DNA of 64,000 nt from an uncultured Dialister sp. (GTDB lineage: Bacteria > Bacillota > Negativicutes > Veillonellales > Dialisteraceae): contig CABQAR010000005.1 in NCBI GenBank assembly GCA_902462205.1, positions 1-64,000 of the forward strand. The letters are read 5' to 3'. A program made the position numbers and the translations under genes. Shown here piece by piece: positions 16,763 to 25,798 of this stretch (its first letter is position 1; each line of letters starts with the position of its first letter). The notes below the pieces were generated by a model, which worked only from the letters and a program-made list of their open reading frames with translations, was not told the DNA's origin and made no database searches.

Positions 16763-17956
16763 TTATTCTGAAGCGGACAATCGTCGGAGGGATTCCGCGG
16801 CAGCGGCGGCCATCATGGTGACGCCTGTGGAAAGGATGGACTCATCAATGTGGAATCCTGCATGGTGTAGGGCGGGGCAGCCTTCGTATCCGGTTCCCAG
16901 CCAGAAGAACGCACCGGGGATTTTCTCAAGATAAGCGGAAAAATCTTCTGCGCACATGGAGGGATAGGGCGGCTTCGTGATATGTCCGGCCCCCAGATAG
17001 GAATTGCCGACACCGGTGAGGAAATCGATGCATTCCGGCGTATTGATCGTGGCGCCGTGCCCCCGCACATAATCCAGTTTGCTCTGTGTGCCGAAAGAAA
17101 TATCAAGGCCTTTCAGCAATTCTCCCAGACGCTTTTCCATACGGTCCCGCAGCAGCGGATTGTAGGTCCGGCAGGTTCCTTCCAGATAGGCATCTTCGAC
17201 GCCGACGTTATACCTTGTGCCTGCGTTCATCAGTCCGATGGTGCAGACTACATTTTCCATCGGATCGGTTTCTCTGGAAACCATGGTCTGTACATCGATG
17301 ATCCAGTGGGCGGCGGCGACAAGGGCGTCAATCCCGTTATGCGGCTGCGCTGCATGGGTGGATTTCCCTTTGATATGCACATAGAACCTGTCAGAAGCGG
17401 CCATAAGGTATCCCGGCCTGAGTCCGATCTGTCCGACAGGCAGCTCGGGCCATACATGAAGGCCGTAAATTTCAGACACATCATCCAGCTTTCCTGATTT
17501 GACGATATTTCTGCCGCCTCCGATGGCGGCTTCTTCTTCTGCGGGCTGGAAGATGACTTTCACGGTGCCGGGCAGCGTTTCCTTCATCCTGTTTAGAACA
17601 AGGGCGGCGCCCAGCGTGATGGCCATATGCCCGTCATGTCCGCAGGCATGCATGACGCCGTTACTTTGAGAAGAAAAGGGAAGTCCTGTTGTTTCCGTGA
17701 CAGGCAGGGCGTCCATATCGGCACGGAGAGCCACGGTCTTTCCGTGCAAGCCTCCGTGGATGGCGGCGATGACGGCACTTCCGAAAAATCCGGATTCGAA
17801 GGGGATGCCATTGCTTTTCAAAACCTCCTGTATATAGGAGGAGGTTTCGGTTTCTTTTCCTGATAATTCAGGGTAAGTATGGAAATGGCGGCGGAATGTG
17901 ATGACCTCCGGCAGGATGTGTTCAATTTCTTCCTTGATGGATGTCTGGTAAAACAT
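16763..17956 (-). CDS. M20-family amidohydrolase, possible N-acetylornithine deacetylase
   Basis: A 397-aa M20D-type metallopeptidase (hippurate / IAA-amino-acid / N-acetyl-diaminopimelate hydrolase group). Metal-ligand motifs are ALRADMDALPVTE, MHACGHDGHM and PAEEEAAIGG; the catalytic glutamate lies in the last. An insertion dimerisation domain lies mid-protein, as in the family. It is the first gene of the arg operon, read before argF, so deacetylation of N-acetylornithine is a reasonable guess; sequence alone cannot separate this from other N-acyl amino acids. No argJ or classical argE is in the window. Confidence 0.85.
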   Translation of the reverse strand: MFYQTSIKEEIEHILPEVITFRRHFHTYPELSGKETETSSYIQEVLKSNGIPFESGFFGSAVIAAIHGGLHGKTVALRADMDALPVTETTGLPFSSQSNGVMHACGHDGHMAITLGAALVLNRMKETLPGTVKVIFQPAEEEAAIGGGRNIVKSGKLDDVSEIYGLHVWPELPVGQIGLRPGYLMAASDRFYVHIKGKSTHAAQPHNGIDALVAAAHWIIDVQTMVSRETDPMENVVCTIGLMNAGTRYNVGVEDAYLEGTCRTYNPLLRDRMEKRLGELLKGLDISFGTQSKLDYVRGHGATINTPECIDFLTGVGNSYLGAGHITKPPYPSMCAEDFSAYLEKIPGAFFWLGTGYEGCPALHHAGFHIDESILSTGVTMMAAAAAESLRRLSASE

Positions 17957-18000
17957 GGAGCTTCCTTCTTTCTGACTTGGGGGAATAAATATGAGTTAGT

Positions 18001-18057
18001 AAGAATAATTATTTATAAAGATGAATAAATATTACACCTCGAAAAATAATTATGCAA
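18001..18057 (-). promoter_or_regulatory. Promoter of the arg operon with ARG-box-like operators
   Basis: On the minus strand: -35 TTGCAT (18052-18057), 17 bp, -10 TAATAT (18029-18034). TGAATAAATATTACA (18022-18036) overlays the -10 box and matches the TGAAT half of the ArgR consensus. AAGAATAATTATTTA (18001-18015) lies just downstream of the start point, and A/T-rich AAAAATAATTATGCAA (18042-18057) overlays the spacer and -35. Paired boxes over the promoter are the usual ArgR repression layout. Confidence 0.6.
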
Positions 18058-18133
18058 TAGGTGATCTGCAAATTTCCTGTAGAAATATCAGGGAAAATAT
18101 TTTAGAATATATTTGGTAAATCATTTTTCAGAG

Positions 18134-18148
18134 TGAATAATATTTCAT
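18134..18148. promoter_or_regulatory. ARG-box-like palindrome upstream of the TonB receptor gene
   Basis: TGAATAATATTTCAT is close to a TGAATAATTATTCA-type palindrome. It lies 27 bp before the TonB receptor start and ~100 bp from the arg promoter. It could be a third, more distant ArgR site or a chance A/T-rich match. Confidence 0.35.
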
Positions 18149-18174
18149 ATAATCATATCCATTAAGAGGGCCTT

Positions 18175-20187
18175 ATGAGGGGAAAACGTCTGTTTTGTCT
18201 GATTATTACGGCGTTGTCGCCTGTTTATCCCGTTGTTCATGCATCGGATATATATACGCTGCCTGCCATCGTAGTAACAGCAGCGAAGACGGAGGAAGCC
18301 ATAAAAAAAGAACCGCAGCCGGTCGAGGTAGTTACGGCGGAAGAAATCAGGAGGCTGGGAGCATATGATACGGTGACGGCGCTCGGCACTGCACTGGATC
18401 TTGACCTCACCAGTTCCCACCCGTCAAAAACCGCCATGGGCGGGGGCATGGGAGGGAATGCCGTCATGCTGCGCGGAATGAATACGAACCATACGCTGAT
18501 CCTTGTGGATGGAAAACGGCTGGCAGGAGAAGATACGAATGTAACGCAGAATTTTTATGCACTTGGACAGCTGGATGTGGATCGGATTGACCGCATAGAA
18601 ATCGTCCGGGGGGCATCGAGCGCCCTGTATGGCTCTGAAGCCATGGGCGGCGTTATCAATATTATTACGAAAGTGCCTGCACGGAAAGAAATGGTAGTGA
18701 ATGTTTCCGCAGGAACGAAGGAAATAAAGAACGGTTACCATTTTGACCTCGGAAAAGAGGGACGCTGGAGCCATTCCTTTGATGCGTCTTTCATCAGGAG
18801 GAGGCCTGTTGCTTACCATGAAACGGGTAAAAAGATGATGTCGCTCTCAGAAACCATGGAAGTGCCTGTCATTACGGACGGAGAGAATGTACCGGATGAT
18901 GGAAACAGGCAGATGTTCCACTGGACATCTCTTTATTCTTTTGAAACGGCAGCTCAGGGAAAACTCCGCATTGACGGAGGCTATCTGAACGAAAATACAC
19001 GGTACCGTTTTGCGGACGCGGTTATGGAAATGCCGCTGGGGAAGAAAACATTATCCATTCCGTATTTCAAGGACAGGTCGGACCGTATCCGGCGGAAAGG
19101 GGCGGATTTATCCCTTCAATATACAGGAAAGACCGGTAAAAATGAGTATTCCTTTTCTGCCGGAATCAGTCATCTGAAAAAAGATTCAGAAAGCTATAAT
19201 GCAGGACGATCCGGTACCGATAAGGCAGAATATACGGACAGTTTTCTGGAAGCCATGGATACGGTGGAGTCAGGCAGCCATCGGGTGACCTTCGGCGGGG
19301 AATACCGCATGGACAGGTACAATGGCTCCCGTCTGGCGAAACAATCCGGTGGCAGCCTGAAGATGGACTCCCGTTCCTATCAGACGGAAGCGGTCTATCT
19401 GTCGGATCTATGGCAGGCCGGCCGGCGGATATTTCTGTCGCCTGCCGTACGTCTGGAGCACAACAGCCGTTTCGGCTCCTACACGGCGCCTAAGATGGGG
19501 CTGACCTATGAATGGAATGAGCATACAAGGTTTAAGGCCAATTACGGAAAGGGGTTTAAGGCTCCAAGCATCAGTGAACTGTACATCCGCATGGAGAATG
19601 GGGAATACGTTGTATTGGGAAATGAGGCATTGGAACCGGAGAAATCGGAGAGCTGGGATGCCGGTGTGGAATGGGAGCGGGGCAGAAGTTTCGGAAAGGT
19701 TACTTATTTCGATAACCGGGTACGGAATCTGATCGACTATCAGAAAGAGGAGGACGATGACCGTGTGTTCCGCTATGTGAATATCGATCAGGCCAGAATC
19801 CGGGGAACGGAAACGGAATGGGGCTGCCGGTTGAATGACCGACTGTTGTTCACGATGTCCCATGTGTATCTGGATGCGAAGGGGGCGAAAAAAGGGCAGC
19901 CGGAAGCACGTCTGGACAGCCGGGCTAAAAACACGTTTATCGCTAAATTCATCTATGACGACCATCAGGATTATGGATGGGTAGGTACCTTGTGGGATCG
20001 TTTTGCAGGGGATTATCAGTTTGACGGGGCGCGATATTCCTATGCCTTACTTAATCTGTCTATCCGGAAAAAATGGTCGGACAGTATGTCTCTTTCATTG
20101 TCCCTTTATAATCTTCTTGATAAAGAGGTGGATGACCTGTATATTAAGGGTAGAGAATGGTCTGTTGGTGCAGAATTGAAATTCTGA
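18175..20187 (+). CDS. TonB-dependent outer-membrane receptor
   Basis: A 670-aa outer-membrane receptor for an unknown ligand. A signal peptide (about 1-24, basic start, hydrophobic core, VVHAS cleavage region) is followed by a TonB-box-like LPAIVVTAAK, a plug domain (VMLRGMNTNHTLILVDGKR, RIEIVRGASSALYGSEAMGG) and a beta-barrel with alternating aromatic strands ending in terminal F (VGAELKF). The order resembles CirA/FepA-like siderophore receptors; the substrate is not shown by sequence. It proves a double-membrane cell. ATG follows AAGAGGG. No TonB/ExbB genes are adjacent. Confidence 0.93.
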   Translation: MRGKRLFCLIITALSPVYPVVHASDIYTLPAIVVTAAKTEEAIKKEPQPVEVVTAEEIRRLGAYDTVTALGTALDLDLTSSHPSKTAMGGGMGGNAVMLRGMNTNHTLILVDGKRLAGEDTNVTQNFYALGQLDVDRIDRIEIVRGASSALYGSEAMGGVINIITKVPARKEMVVNVSAGTKEIKNGYHFDLGKEGRWSHSFDASFIRRRPVAYHETGKKMMSLSETMEVPVITDGENVPDDGNRQMFHWTSLYSFETAAQGKLRIDGGYLNENTRYRFADAVMEMPLGKKTLSIPYFKDRSDRIRRKGADLSLQYTGKTGKNEYSFSAGISHLKKDSESYNAGRSGTDKAEYTDSFLEAMDTVESGSHRVTFGGEYRMDRYNGSRLAKQSGGSLKMDSRSYQTEAVYLSDLWQAGRRIFLSPAVRLEHNSRFGSYTAPKMGLTYEWNEHTRFKANYGKGFKAPSISELYIRMENGEYVVLGNEALEPEKSESWDAGVEWERGRSFGKVTYFDNRVRNLIDYQKEEDDDRVFRYVNIDQARIRGTETEWGCRLNDRLLFTMSHVYLDAKGAKKGQPEARLDSRAKNTFIAKFIYDDHQDYGWVGTLWDRFAGDYQFDGARYSYALLNLSIRKKWSDSMSLSLSLYNLLDKEVDDLYIKGREWSVGAELKF

Positions 20188-20232
20188 GCACGGAATACCT
20201 AAAAATATTTTTAAGAAAGGGAGGAATGGAAA

Positions 20233-20697
20233 ATGGAAAATGGCCAGGCAGCGGAGAAAAAGGGTCTGCTCTATGAATTGGCGGATGGGTATCGGATTGA
20301 TCTGACGGAAGAGGAGTACAATGAAAAGCTGGATGAAATCAGAGCGATCGCCAAAAGACTGCATGTCAACATGGATGTGCTCGATGTCGTGGAAAAATCG
20401 TACAGGACAAGGCTGATTATTTTATCCATGGTCTCCCGTTTCGGTTTTGACAGGATTTCCGGCCGCCAGCTGCTGGAAGCATCCGGTCTGACGCATATGG
20501 ACGAGCCCAATGACATGAAGCAGTTCTTTATGAAAGTGGGATGGACTCCTTACTATCTGGAATATGAATTCGCCGAGAAGCTGGGGACGGAATTCCACGA
20601 TCTGATTGACTATTTCTTTGATGATGTGGAGCTCTATATGGACATGTCGGAAAATCTGGAGTATGTGAGGGTGCCGAATGCGCTCCGCATCGTATGA
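20233..20697 (+). CDS. Unknown 154-aa soluble protein
   Basis: Not recognised. It is acidic, predicted mainly helical, without signal peptide, membrane segment or cysteine motif. Notable stretches are LTEEEYNEKLDEIRAIAKRL (24-43), MVSRFGFDRISGRQLLEASG and the very acidic YFFDDVELYMDMSENLEY near the C-terminus. ATG 20233 follows AAAGGGAGG by about 7 bp; two other ATGs nearby are out of frame. It lies 45 bp after the TonB receptor and could be co-transcribed, and it ends at a strong terminator. A cytoplasmic accessory role is possible but unsupported. Confidence 0.8.
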   Translation: MENGQAAEKKGLLYELADGYRIDLTEEEYNEKLDEIRAIAKRLHVNMDVLDVVEKSYRTRLIILSMVSRFGFDRISGRQLLEASGLTHMDEPNDMKQFFMKVGWTPYYLEYEFAEKLGTEFHDLIDYFFDDVELYMDMSENLEYVRVPNALRIV

Positions 20698-20729
20698 CGC
20701 AGGTTGGATGAATTGAAAAGAAAGCACTG

Positions 20730-20764
20730 AAAAACGGTACCGTCGAAATGACAGTACCGTTTTT
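20730..20764. terminator. Bidirectional terminator
   Basis: AAAAACGGTAC (20730-20740) pairs perfectly with GTACCGTTTTT (20754-20764). It separates the unknown 154-aa gene from the convergent pyruvate:ferredoxin oxidoreductase gene. Confidence 0.85.
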
Positions 20765-20784
20765 ATCATCCTGTAAAATAGATG

Positions 20785-23700
20785 TTACTTCTGCTCTGCA
20801 GCTTTTCTTTCCTGGATTTCAAGGTCGAAGGATTTTTGCATGCGGACATAGCTCTGTCTGCGTGCTTTCGCATCATTTTCGGTTTTTTCAAAAAGCGCTT
20901 CCGCTTCCTTCGGGAATAGTTTCTGCAGGCTCGCATAGCGGACTTCGCCCAACAGGAACTGCCGGAAATCACCTTTCGGTTCACGGCTGTCCAGATGGAA
21001 CGGGTTCTTGCCCTGCTCTAGAAGCTGCGGATTGTATCTCCAGTTGCACCAGTAACCGCATTCTACGGCCTCTTTCTGCTCGGCGGACGCATGGCCCATG
21101 CCGTCTTTGATGCCATGGTTGATGCAGGGGGAGTAAGCGATGATGAGGGACGGACCCGGATAGGCTTCCGCTTCCTGGATGGCCTTGACGGCCTGGTTCA
21201 TGTCGGCGCCGAGCGCAATCTGTGCGACGTAGATGTAACCATAGGAAACAGCAATCATGCCGAGATCCTTTTTCTTCGTTTTCTTTCCGGCAGCCGCGAA
21301 TTTCGCAATGGCAGCGGTCGGGGTGGATTTGGAGGACTGTCCGCCTGTATTGGAGTAGACTTCCGTATCCAGTACGAGGACATTGACGTCTTCCCCGGAA
21401 GCAAGGACGTGGTCCAGTCCGCCGAAGCCGATATCATACGCCCAGCCGTCTCCGCCGAAAATCCACTGGCTCTTTTTGATGAAGTGGTCTTTCAGGGCGA
21501 GGATGTCTTTATATTCAGGATGGGCAGCCACGGCGGCATTAAGGGCTGATTCTAGTTTTTCTGCCCGCTCCCTTGTTCCTTCGCCGATATCCTTTTTCGC
21601 GAGCCATTCTTCGATGGCCGTTTTAGCGGTTTCGTCGGAAGAAGGAAGGATTTCCTCCAGTTTTTCCGTGACGCGGTCGCGCAGCTTGGTTTCGCCAAGG
21701 TACATGCCGAGCCCGAATTCCGCATTATCTTCGAAGAGGGAGTTCGCCCATGCGGGCCCCTGTCCTTTCATATTGGTCGTATAAGGCATGGAGGGAGCGC
21801 TGGCGCCGTAAATGGAGGAGCATCCGGTGGCGTTCGCGACCTTCATGCGGTCACCGAACAGGCTGGTGACAAGGTGGATATATGGCGTTTCACCGCAGCC
21901 TGCGCAGGCGCCGGAGAATTCAAAGTAAGTCGGTTCGAACTGGGAACCGCGTACGGTGAATTTGTTCATCGGGTTTTCCTTGTGGGGCAGCGTGATGGCA
22001 TAATCCCAGTATTTCTGCTTATCCAGCTGTGTTTCAATCGGCTTCATGACAAGGGCCTTTTTCGGCGCCGGGCATACATTCGCACAGATGCCGCAGCCGT
22101 AGCAGTCCTCCTGACTGACGATGATGCGGTACTTCAAGCCCTTCTTCGGTCCGGGGAGGTCGCGGCAGATGAATCCTTCCGGTGCATTTGCCACTTCATC
22201 CTCCGTAACGATGAACGGACGGATCGTCGCATGCGGGCAGACAAAGGCGCACTGGTTGCAGGAAATACAGTTTTCGGGAATCCATTCAGGGACGTTGATG
22301 GCGGCTGTCGGACGTTCGTATTTGGAATTTCCGGAGGCAAAGGTGCCGTCTTCCATTCCTTTGAACGTGGAAACAGGCAGGTCATCCCCTTCCTGGCGGT
22401 TCATGACGTCACAGACGCTGCTGACGAAATCAGGACGGGCGACTCTCGCGATGGATCCGCCTGTGGTTGCGTGGGCCCATTCTTCCGGAACCGGAATTTC
22501 GATGGCGCCGTTGATGCCTGCATCGACAGCGGCATTGTTCATATCAACGATATTCTGTCCTTTACGTCCGTAGGAGTGCTCATTCGCATCCTTCAGATAT
22601 TTGACCGCGTCTGCTTCAGGAATTATTTTTGTCAGGTGGAAGAAGGCAGACTGCATGATCATGTTGATACGTCCGCCGAGACCGATGTTGTTTGCGATTT
22701 CAAAGGCATCAATGATATAGAATTTCGCATGGAGCGCAGCGAGCTTCCTTTTCAGCGCTGCCGGCAGGGCTCTGTCCAAATCTTCCGGACGCCACTGGCA
22801 GTTCAGGAGGAAAATGCCGCCTGGCTTGAATCCACGGAGCAGGTCGTATTTGTAGACGTAGGAAGGCCTGTGGCAGGCGATATAGTCTGCCTGGCGGATC
22901 AGATAAGGCTTGCGGATCGGATCGGGGCCGAAGCGGAGGTGGGAAATCGTGACACCGCCGGATTTTTTGGAATCGTAGGCGAAATATCCCTGGGCATACA
23001 TGTCCGTGTAGTCGCCGATGATCTTGATGGCGCTCTTGTTTGCACCGACAGTTCCGTCAGAGCCGAAGCCCCAGAATTTGCAGGAAACGAGCTTGCTTTC
23101 CCGTTCGGGAACAGGAACCGGCGCAAGGGATAGATTGGTGACATCGTCTTTGATGCTGAGTGTGAAATTATGTCTCGGACTTTCAGCTTTCAGATGCTCG
23201 TATACCGCCATGATATCTTCCGGAATGACGTCTTTGGAGCCGAGTCCGTAACGGCCTCCGCAGACTTTGATATCCCTGCCGGCGGAGGTAATGGCGCTCT
23301 GTACATCCAGGAAGAGCGGTTCGCCGATCGCGCCGGGTTCACGGGTGCGGTCGAGGACAGCCACCTTTTTGACGGTTGCGGGCAGCTGGTCGATGAAATG
23401 TCTGACAGAGAACGGACGGTACAGGTGTACGTTCAGCACGCCGACCTTTTCTCCGCTGGCATTGAGCGAATCTGCCACGTCCTTGCAGATGTCCGTGACG
23501 GAGCCGATGGCGACGATGACGCGGTCTGCATCGGCAGCGCCGTAATAATCAAAGAGATGATAATCCCTTCCGGTCAGTTTATTGATTTCATCCATGTACC
23601 CTTGGACGATATCCGGAAGCGCATTGTAGTAAGGGTTGGATGACTCGCAATGCTGGAAATAGATATCCGGATTTTCCGCAGTGCCCCTGATGACAGGATG

Positions 23701-24336
23701 GCTCGGATCGAGAGCGCGGGCTCTGAATTCGCGCAAGGCCTGCTGATCGATAAGGGGAGCCAGTTCATCATATTCGAGAACTTCGATTTTCTGTATTTCA
23801 TGGCTGGTACGGAAACCGTCAAAGAAATTAATGAATGGCACACGTCCCTTGAGGGCGGCTAAATGGGCAACGCCGGCAAGATCCATGATTTCCTGCACGT
23901 TGGCCTCGGCGAGGATGGCACAGCCTGTGGCTCTGGCGCTCATGACGTCCTGATGGTCTCCGAAAATGGAAAGGGCGTGGTTGGCAAGCGCTCTGGCAGC
24001 GATGTGGAAAACACCGGGCAAAAGCTCGCCGGCCACCTTGTACATGTTCGGCAGCATGAGCATCATGCCCTGGGAAGCCGTATATGTAGTGGTGAGCGCA
24101 CCGCTCTGGAGTGAGCCGTGGAATGCGCCTGCGGCACCGCCTTCGGCCTGCATTTCCACTACATGCACGGTGTCTCCGAAAATATTCTTCGTTCCGTGGG
24201 CAGACCATTCATCTACGGATTCCGCCATCGGTGAAGACGGCGTGATCGGATAAATAGCTGCTACTTCTGTGAATGCGTAAGAGATATACGCTGCGGCGGT
24301 ATTTCCGTCCATAGTTTTGACTTTTCTCACAGACAA
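20785..24336 (-). CDS. nifJ: Pyruvate:ferredoxin (flavodoxin) oxidoreductase
   Basis: Single-chain enzyme of 1183 aa that oxidises pyruvate to acetyl-CoA and CO2 with reduction of ferredoxin. Visible in order: N-terminal domain (KTMDGNTAAAYISYAF, YPITPSSPMAE), gamma-like domain (GFGSDGTVGANKSAIK), two [4Fe-4S] motifs (CISCNQCAFVCP, CYGCGICANVCP), a third-cluster CAGCGE motif and the TPP site GDGWAYDIGFGGLDHVLASG. Best start is TTG 24336 (MSVRKVKTMDGN), 5 bp after GGGAG on the minus strand; longer in-frame starts lack a site. Divergent from the LysR gene. Its reduced ferredoxin is the natural donor for the Ech hydrogenase cluster. Confidence 0.96.
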   Translation of the reverse strand: MSVRKVKTMDGNTAAAYISYAFTEVAAIYPITPSSPMAESVDEWSAHGTKNIFGDTVHVVEMQAEGGAAGAFHGSLQSGALTTTYTASQGMMLMLPNMYKVAGELLPGVFHIAARALANHALSIFGDHQDVMSARATGCAILAEANVQEIMDLAGVAHLAALKGRVPFINFFDGFRTSHEIQKIEVLEYDELAPLIDQQALREFRARALDPSHPVIRGTAENPDIYFQHCESSNPYYNALPDIVQGYMDEINKLTGRDYHLFDYYGAADADRVIVAIGSVTDICKDVADSLNASGEKVGVLNVHLYRPFSVRHFIDQLPATVKKVAVLDRTREPGAIGEPLFLDVQSAITSAGRDIKVCGGRYGLGSKDVIPEDIMAVYEHLKAESPRHNFTLSIKDDVTNLSLAPVPVPERESKLVSCKFWGFGSDGTVGANKSAIKIIGDYTDMYAQGYFAYDSKKSGGVTISHLRFGPDPIRKPYLIRQADYIACHRPSYVYKYDLLRGFKPGGIFLLNCQWRPEDLDRALPAALKRKLAALHAKFYIIDAFEIANNIGLGGRINMIMQSAFFHLTKIIPEADAVKYLKDANEHSYGRKGQNIVDMNNAAVDAGINGAIEIPVPEEWAHATTGGSIARVARPDFVSSVCDVMNRQEGDDLPVSTFKGMEDGTFASGNSKYERPTAAINVPEWIPENCISCNQCAFVCPHATIRPFIVTEDEVANAPEGFICRDLPGPKKGLKYRIIVSQEDCYGCGICANVCPAPKKALVMKPIETQLDKQKYWDYAITLPHKENPMNKFTVRGSQFEPTYFEFSGACAGCGETPYIHLVTSLFGDRMKVANATGCSSIYGASAPSMPYTTNMKGQGPAWANSLFEDNAEFGLGMYLGETKLRDRVTEKLEEILPSSDETAKTAIEEWLAKKDIGEGTRERAEKLESALNAAVAAHPEYKDILALKDHFIKKSQWIFGGDGWAYDIGFGGLDHVLASGEDVNVLVLDTEVYSNTGGQSSKSTPTAAIAKFAAAGKKTKKKDLGMIAVSYGYIYVAQIALGADMNQAVKAIQEAEAYPGPSLIIAYSPCINHGIKDGMGHASAEQKEAVECGYWCNWRYNPQLLEQGKNPFHLDSREPKGDFRQFLLGEVRYASLQKLFPKEAEALFEKTENDAKARRQSYVRMQKSFDLEIQERKAAEQK

Positions 24337-24871
24337 ACACACTCCCTTTTCTTTTAACAACGAATCCGTTCCGGATTTGAAAACTTTCATCCATTTAACC
24401 AAAAGAGGATTCAAATCCAAAAATGGGACAGTATCTTTATAACTCCTTGTTTTCCTTGCAAGATAGGATAAAATTATGTACAATTAAGCTATGAGAAAAT
24501 TGCATAGAACATGGAACTTAATTCTATACAAGCATAATTGCCTTATGGACACACCGGCCAACGAATCAGGATACAGATTTGACGGCTTGATGAGTGTACA
24601 CTTAAAGGTAATTTATCTATCATGAAGGGTAAACCTGAACCTATTATAGTAGAAACTATGTTTTTGTACAAGAATTAAGGAATGATGATTTCACATCCCC
24701 TGATTTGCAGTGCAGACTGAAATGGGGAACGATCCGCAGAGATGTATCCGTGCAGGCAGAACGCCAGACTGGTGCGGTTCTGCGATAGTTGCCGGAAACG
24801 GATTCTATTTAATCAATATGATTTGAGTTGTTTTATTTTGTTTGTTGTTTATAAAAAAGAGGGAACGATTT
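24337..24871. other. 535-bp divergent regulatory region between nifJ and a lysR gene
   Basis: No gene seen. In the nifJ leader, GGATTTGAA (24373-24381) and TTCAAATCC (24410-24418) form a perfect 9-bp inverted repeat. CTATG-N9-CATAG (24489-24507) has the T-N11-A form typical of LysR-type binding sites. AGTGTACACT (24593-24602) is a 10-bp palindrome. GCAGAAC (24756-24762) / GTTCTGC (24777-24783) is a hairpin before the lysR start. The length and density of symmetric sites suggest control of both genes; no -35/-10 pair here is convincing enough to call. Confidence 0.55.
24489..24507. promoter_or_regulatory. Candidate LysR-type regulator box
   Basis: CTATG, 9 bp, CATAG: an interrupted dyad containing the T-N11-A pattern, 153 bp upstream of the nifJ start and 365 bp upstream of the divergent lysR gene. 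LysR regulators often bind such sites between themselves and a divergent target. Confidence 0.4.
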
Positions 24872-25792
24872 ATGGACTATCGTCATCTGAAATACTTCAT
24901 GGAAGTAGCACAGCAGAAAAGCTTCAGTAAAGCCGCCAGAAACCTTCATATTTCCCAGTCGGCCATCAGCCGCATGATCAAGTCGCTGGAGGATGAATTG
25001 GGGGTTACGCTCTTCATCCGCAATGCGAAGACGGTGGAAATCACGGCGCCGGGAACGATATTTCTTAATTATGCAAAGAGGTGCCTTTTCGTTTTCGAGC
25101 ACCTGAAAGCTGATTTTGAAAATGAATTCAATCTGAAGCAGGATACGATACAGATCGGGCTGCCGCCGATTACGGATGCCCATGTGTTTGCCAAGCTGCT
25201 CGGTGAGTTCAAGCGGACGTACCCGCAGATCGCCATCAAGCTGTATGAATACGGCTCCAAGGTGATCGAGTCTTCCGTACAGGAAGGTGTCATCGATGTC
25301 GGAATCATCTGCACGATTCCAAATAAGGATTTTGAATCCTTCTTCCTCTCAGATGATGAGATGTGCGTCGTCATGCCTAAGGGTTATCCTTTGGAGGAAC
25401 GGAAGGAAATACCGCTGAAGCTTCTGGCAGATTATCCGCTGGTTCTCTATCGGGATGATTTCAATCTCCACGATGACATATTGGCGAACTGTAAAAAAAT
25501 CGGGTTTACGCCGAAAATCGTTTTTGAAACAAGCCAGCGTGAGCTCATGCTGCAGACCGTTTCCTCCGGACTCGGCGTGGCTGTCCTTCCGAGCCGCCTC
25601 TGCCCTGCCAACAGGGAAGACGGAAGCATGGCGGTCCGGACGCTCATCGAACCGAGGATGACCCATCATTTGTATGCCATCTGGAAGAAGGGGCGTTACC
25701 TTTCCCGCGCGGCACGCCTGTGGATTGAGTTTACGAAAGAACATCTGGATCTCCTGAACAAGGAAAGTGTGGGTAACGAAAAACGAGGATGA
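24872..25792 (+). CDS. LysR-family transcriptional regulator
   Basis: A 306-aa regulator with an N-terminal winged helix-turn-helix (MDYRHLKYFMEVAQQKSFSK, AARNLHISQSAISRMIKSLE) and a C-terminal co-inducer domain starting near IQIGLPPITDAHVF. The CynR/CbbR-like layout does not reveal the ligand. ATG 24872 follows AGAGGGA; an upstream ATG in frame adds ten residues and lacks a site. Divergent from nifJ, so it may regulate pyruvate oxidation (inference). A small membrane-protein gene starts 6 bp after its stop. Confidence 0.93.
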   Translation: MDYRHLKYFMEVAQQKSFSKAARNLHISQSAISRMIKSLEDELGVTLFIRNAKTVEITAPGTIFLNYAKRCLFVFEHLKADFENEFNLKQDTIQIGLPPITDAHVFAKLLGEFKRTYPQIAIKLYEYGSKVIESSVQEGVIDVGIICTIPNKDFESFFLSDDEMCVVMPKGYPLEERKEIPLKLLADYPLVLYRDDFNLHDDILANCKKIGFTPKIVFETSQRELMLQTVSSGLGVAVLPSRLCPANREDGSMAVRTLIEPRMTHHLYAIWKKGRYLSRAARLWIEFTKEHLDLLNKESVGNEKRG

Positions 25793-25798
25793 TTTTCC

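Noticed and set aside
18061..18174. Possible cobalamin riboswitch or Fur box before the TonB receptor
   Set aside because: No B12-box-like core and no 19-bp Fur-type dyad is visible.
21874..23133. 419-codon plus-strand frame
   Set aside because: Antisense to the pyruvate:ferredoxin oxidoreductase gene.
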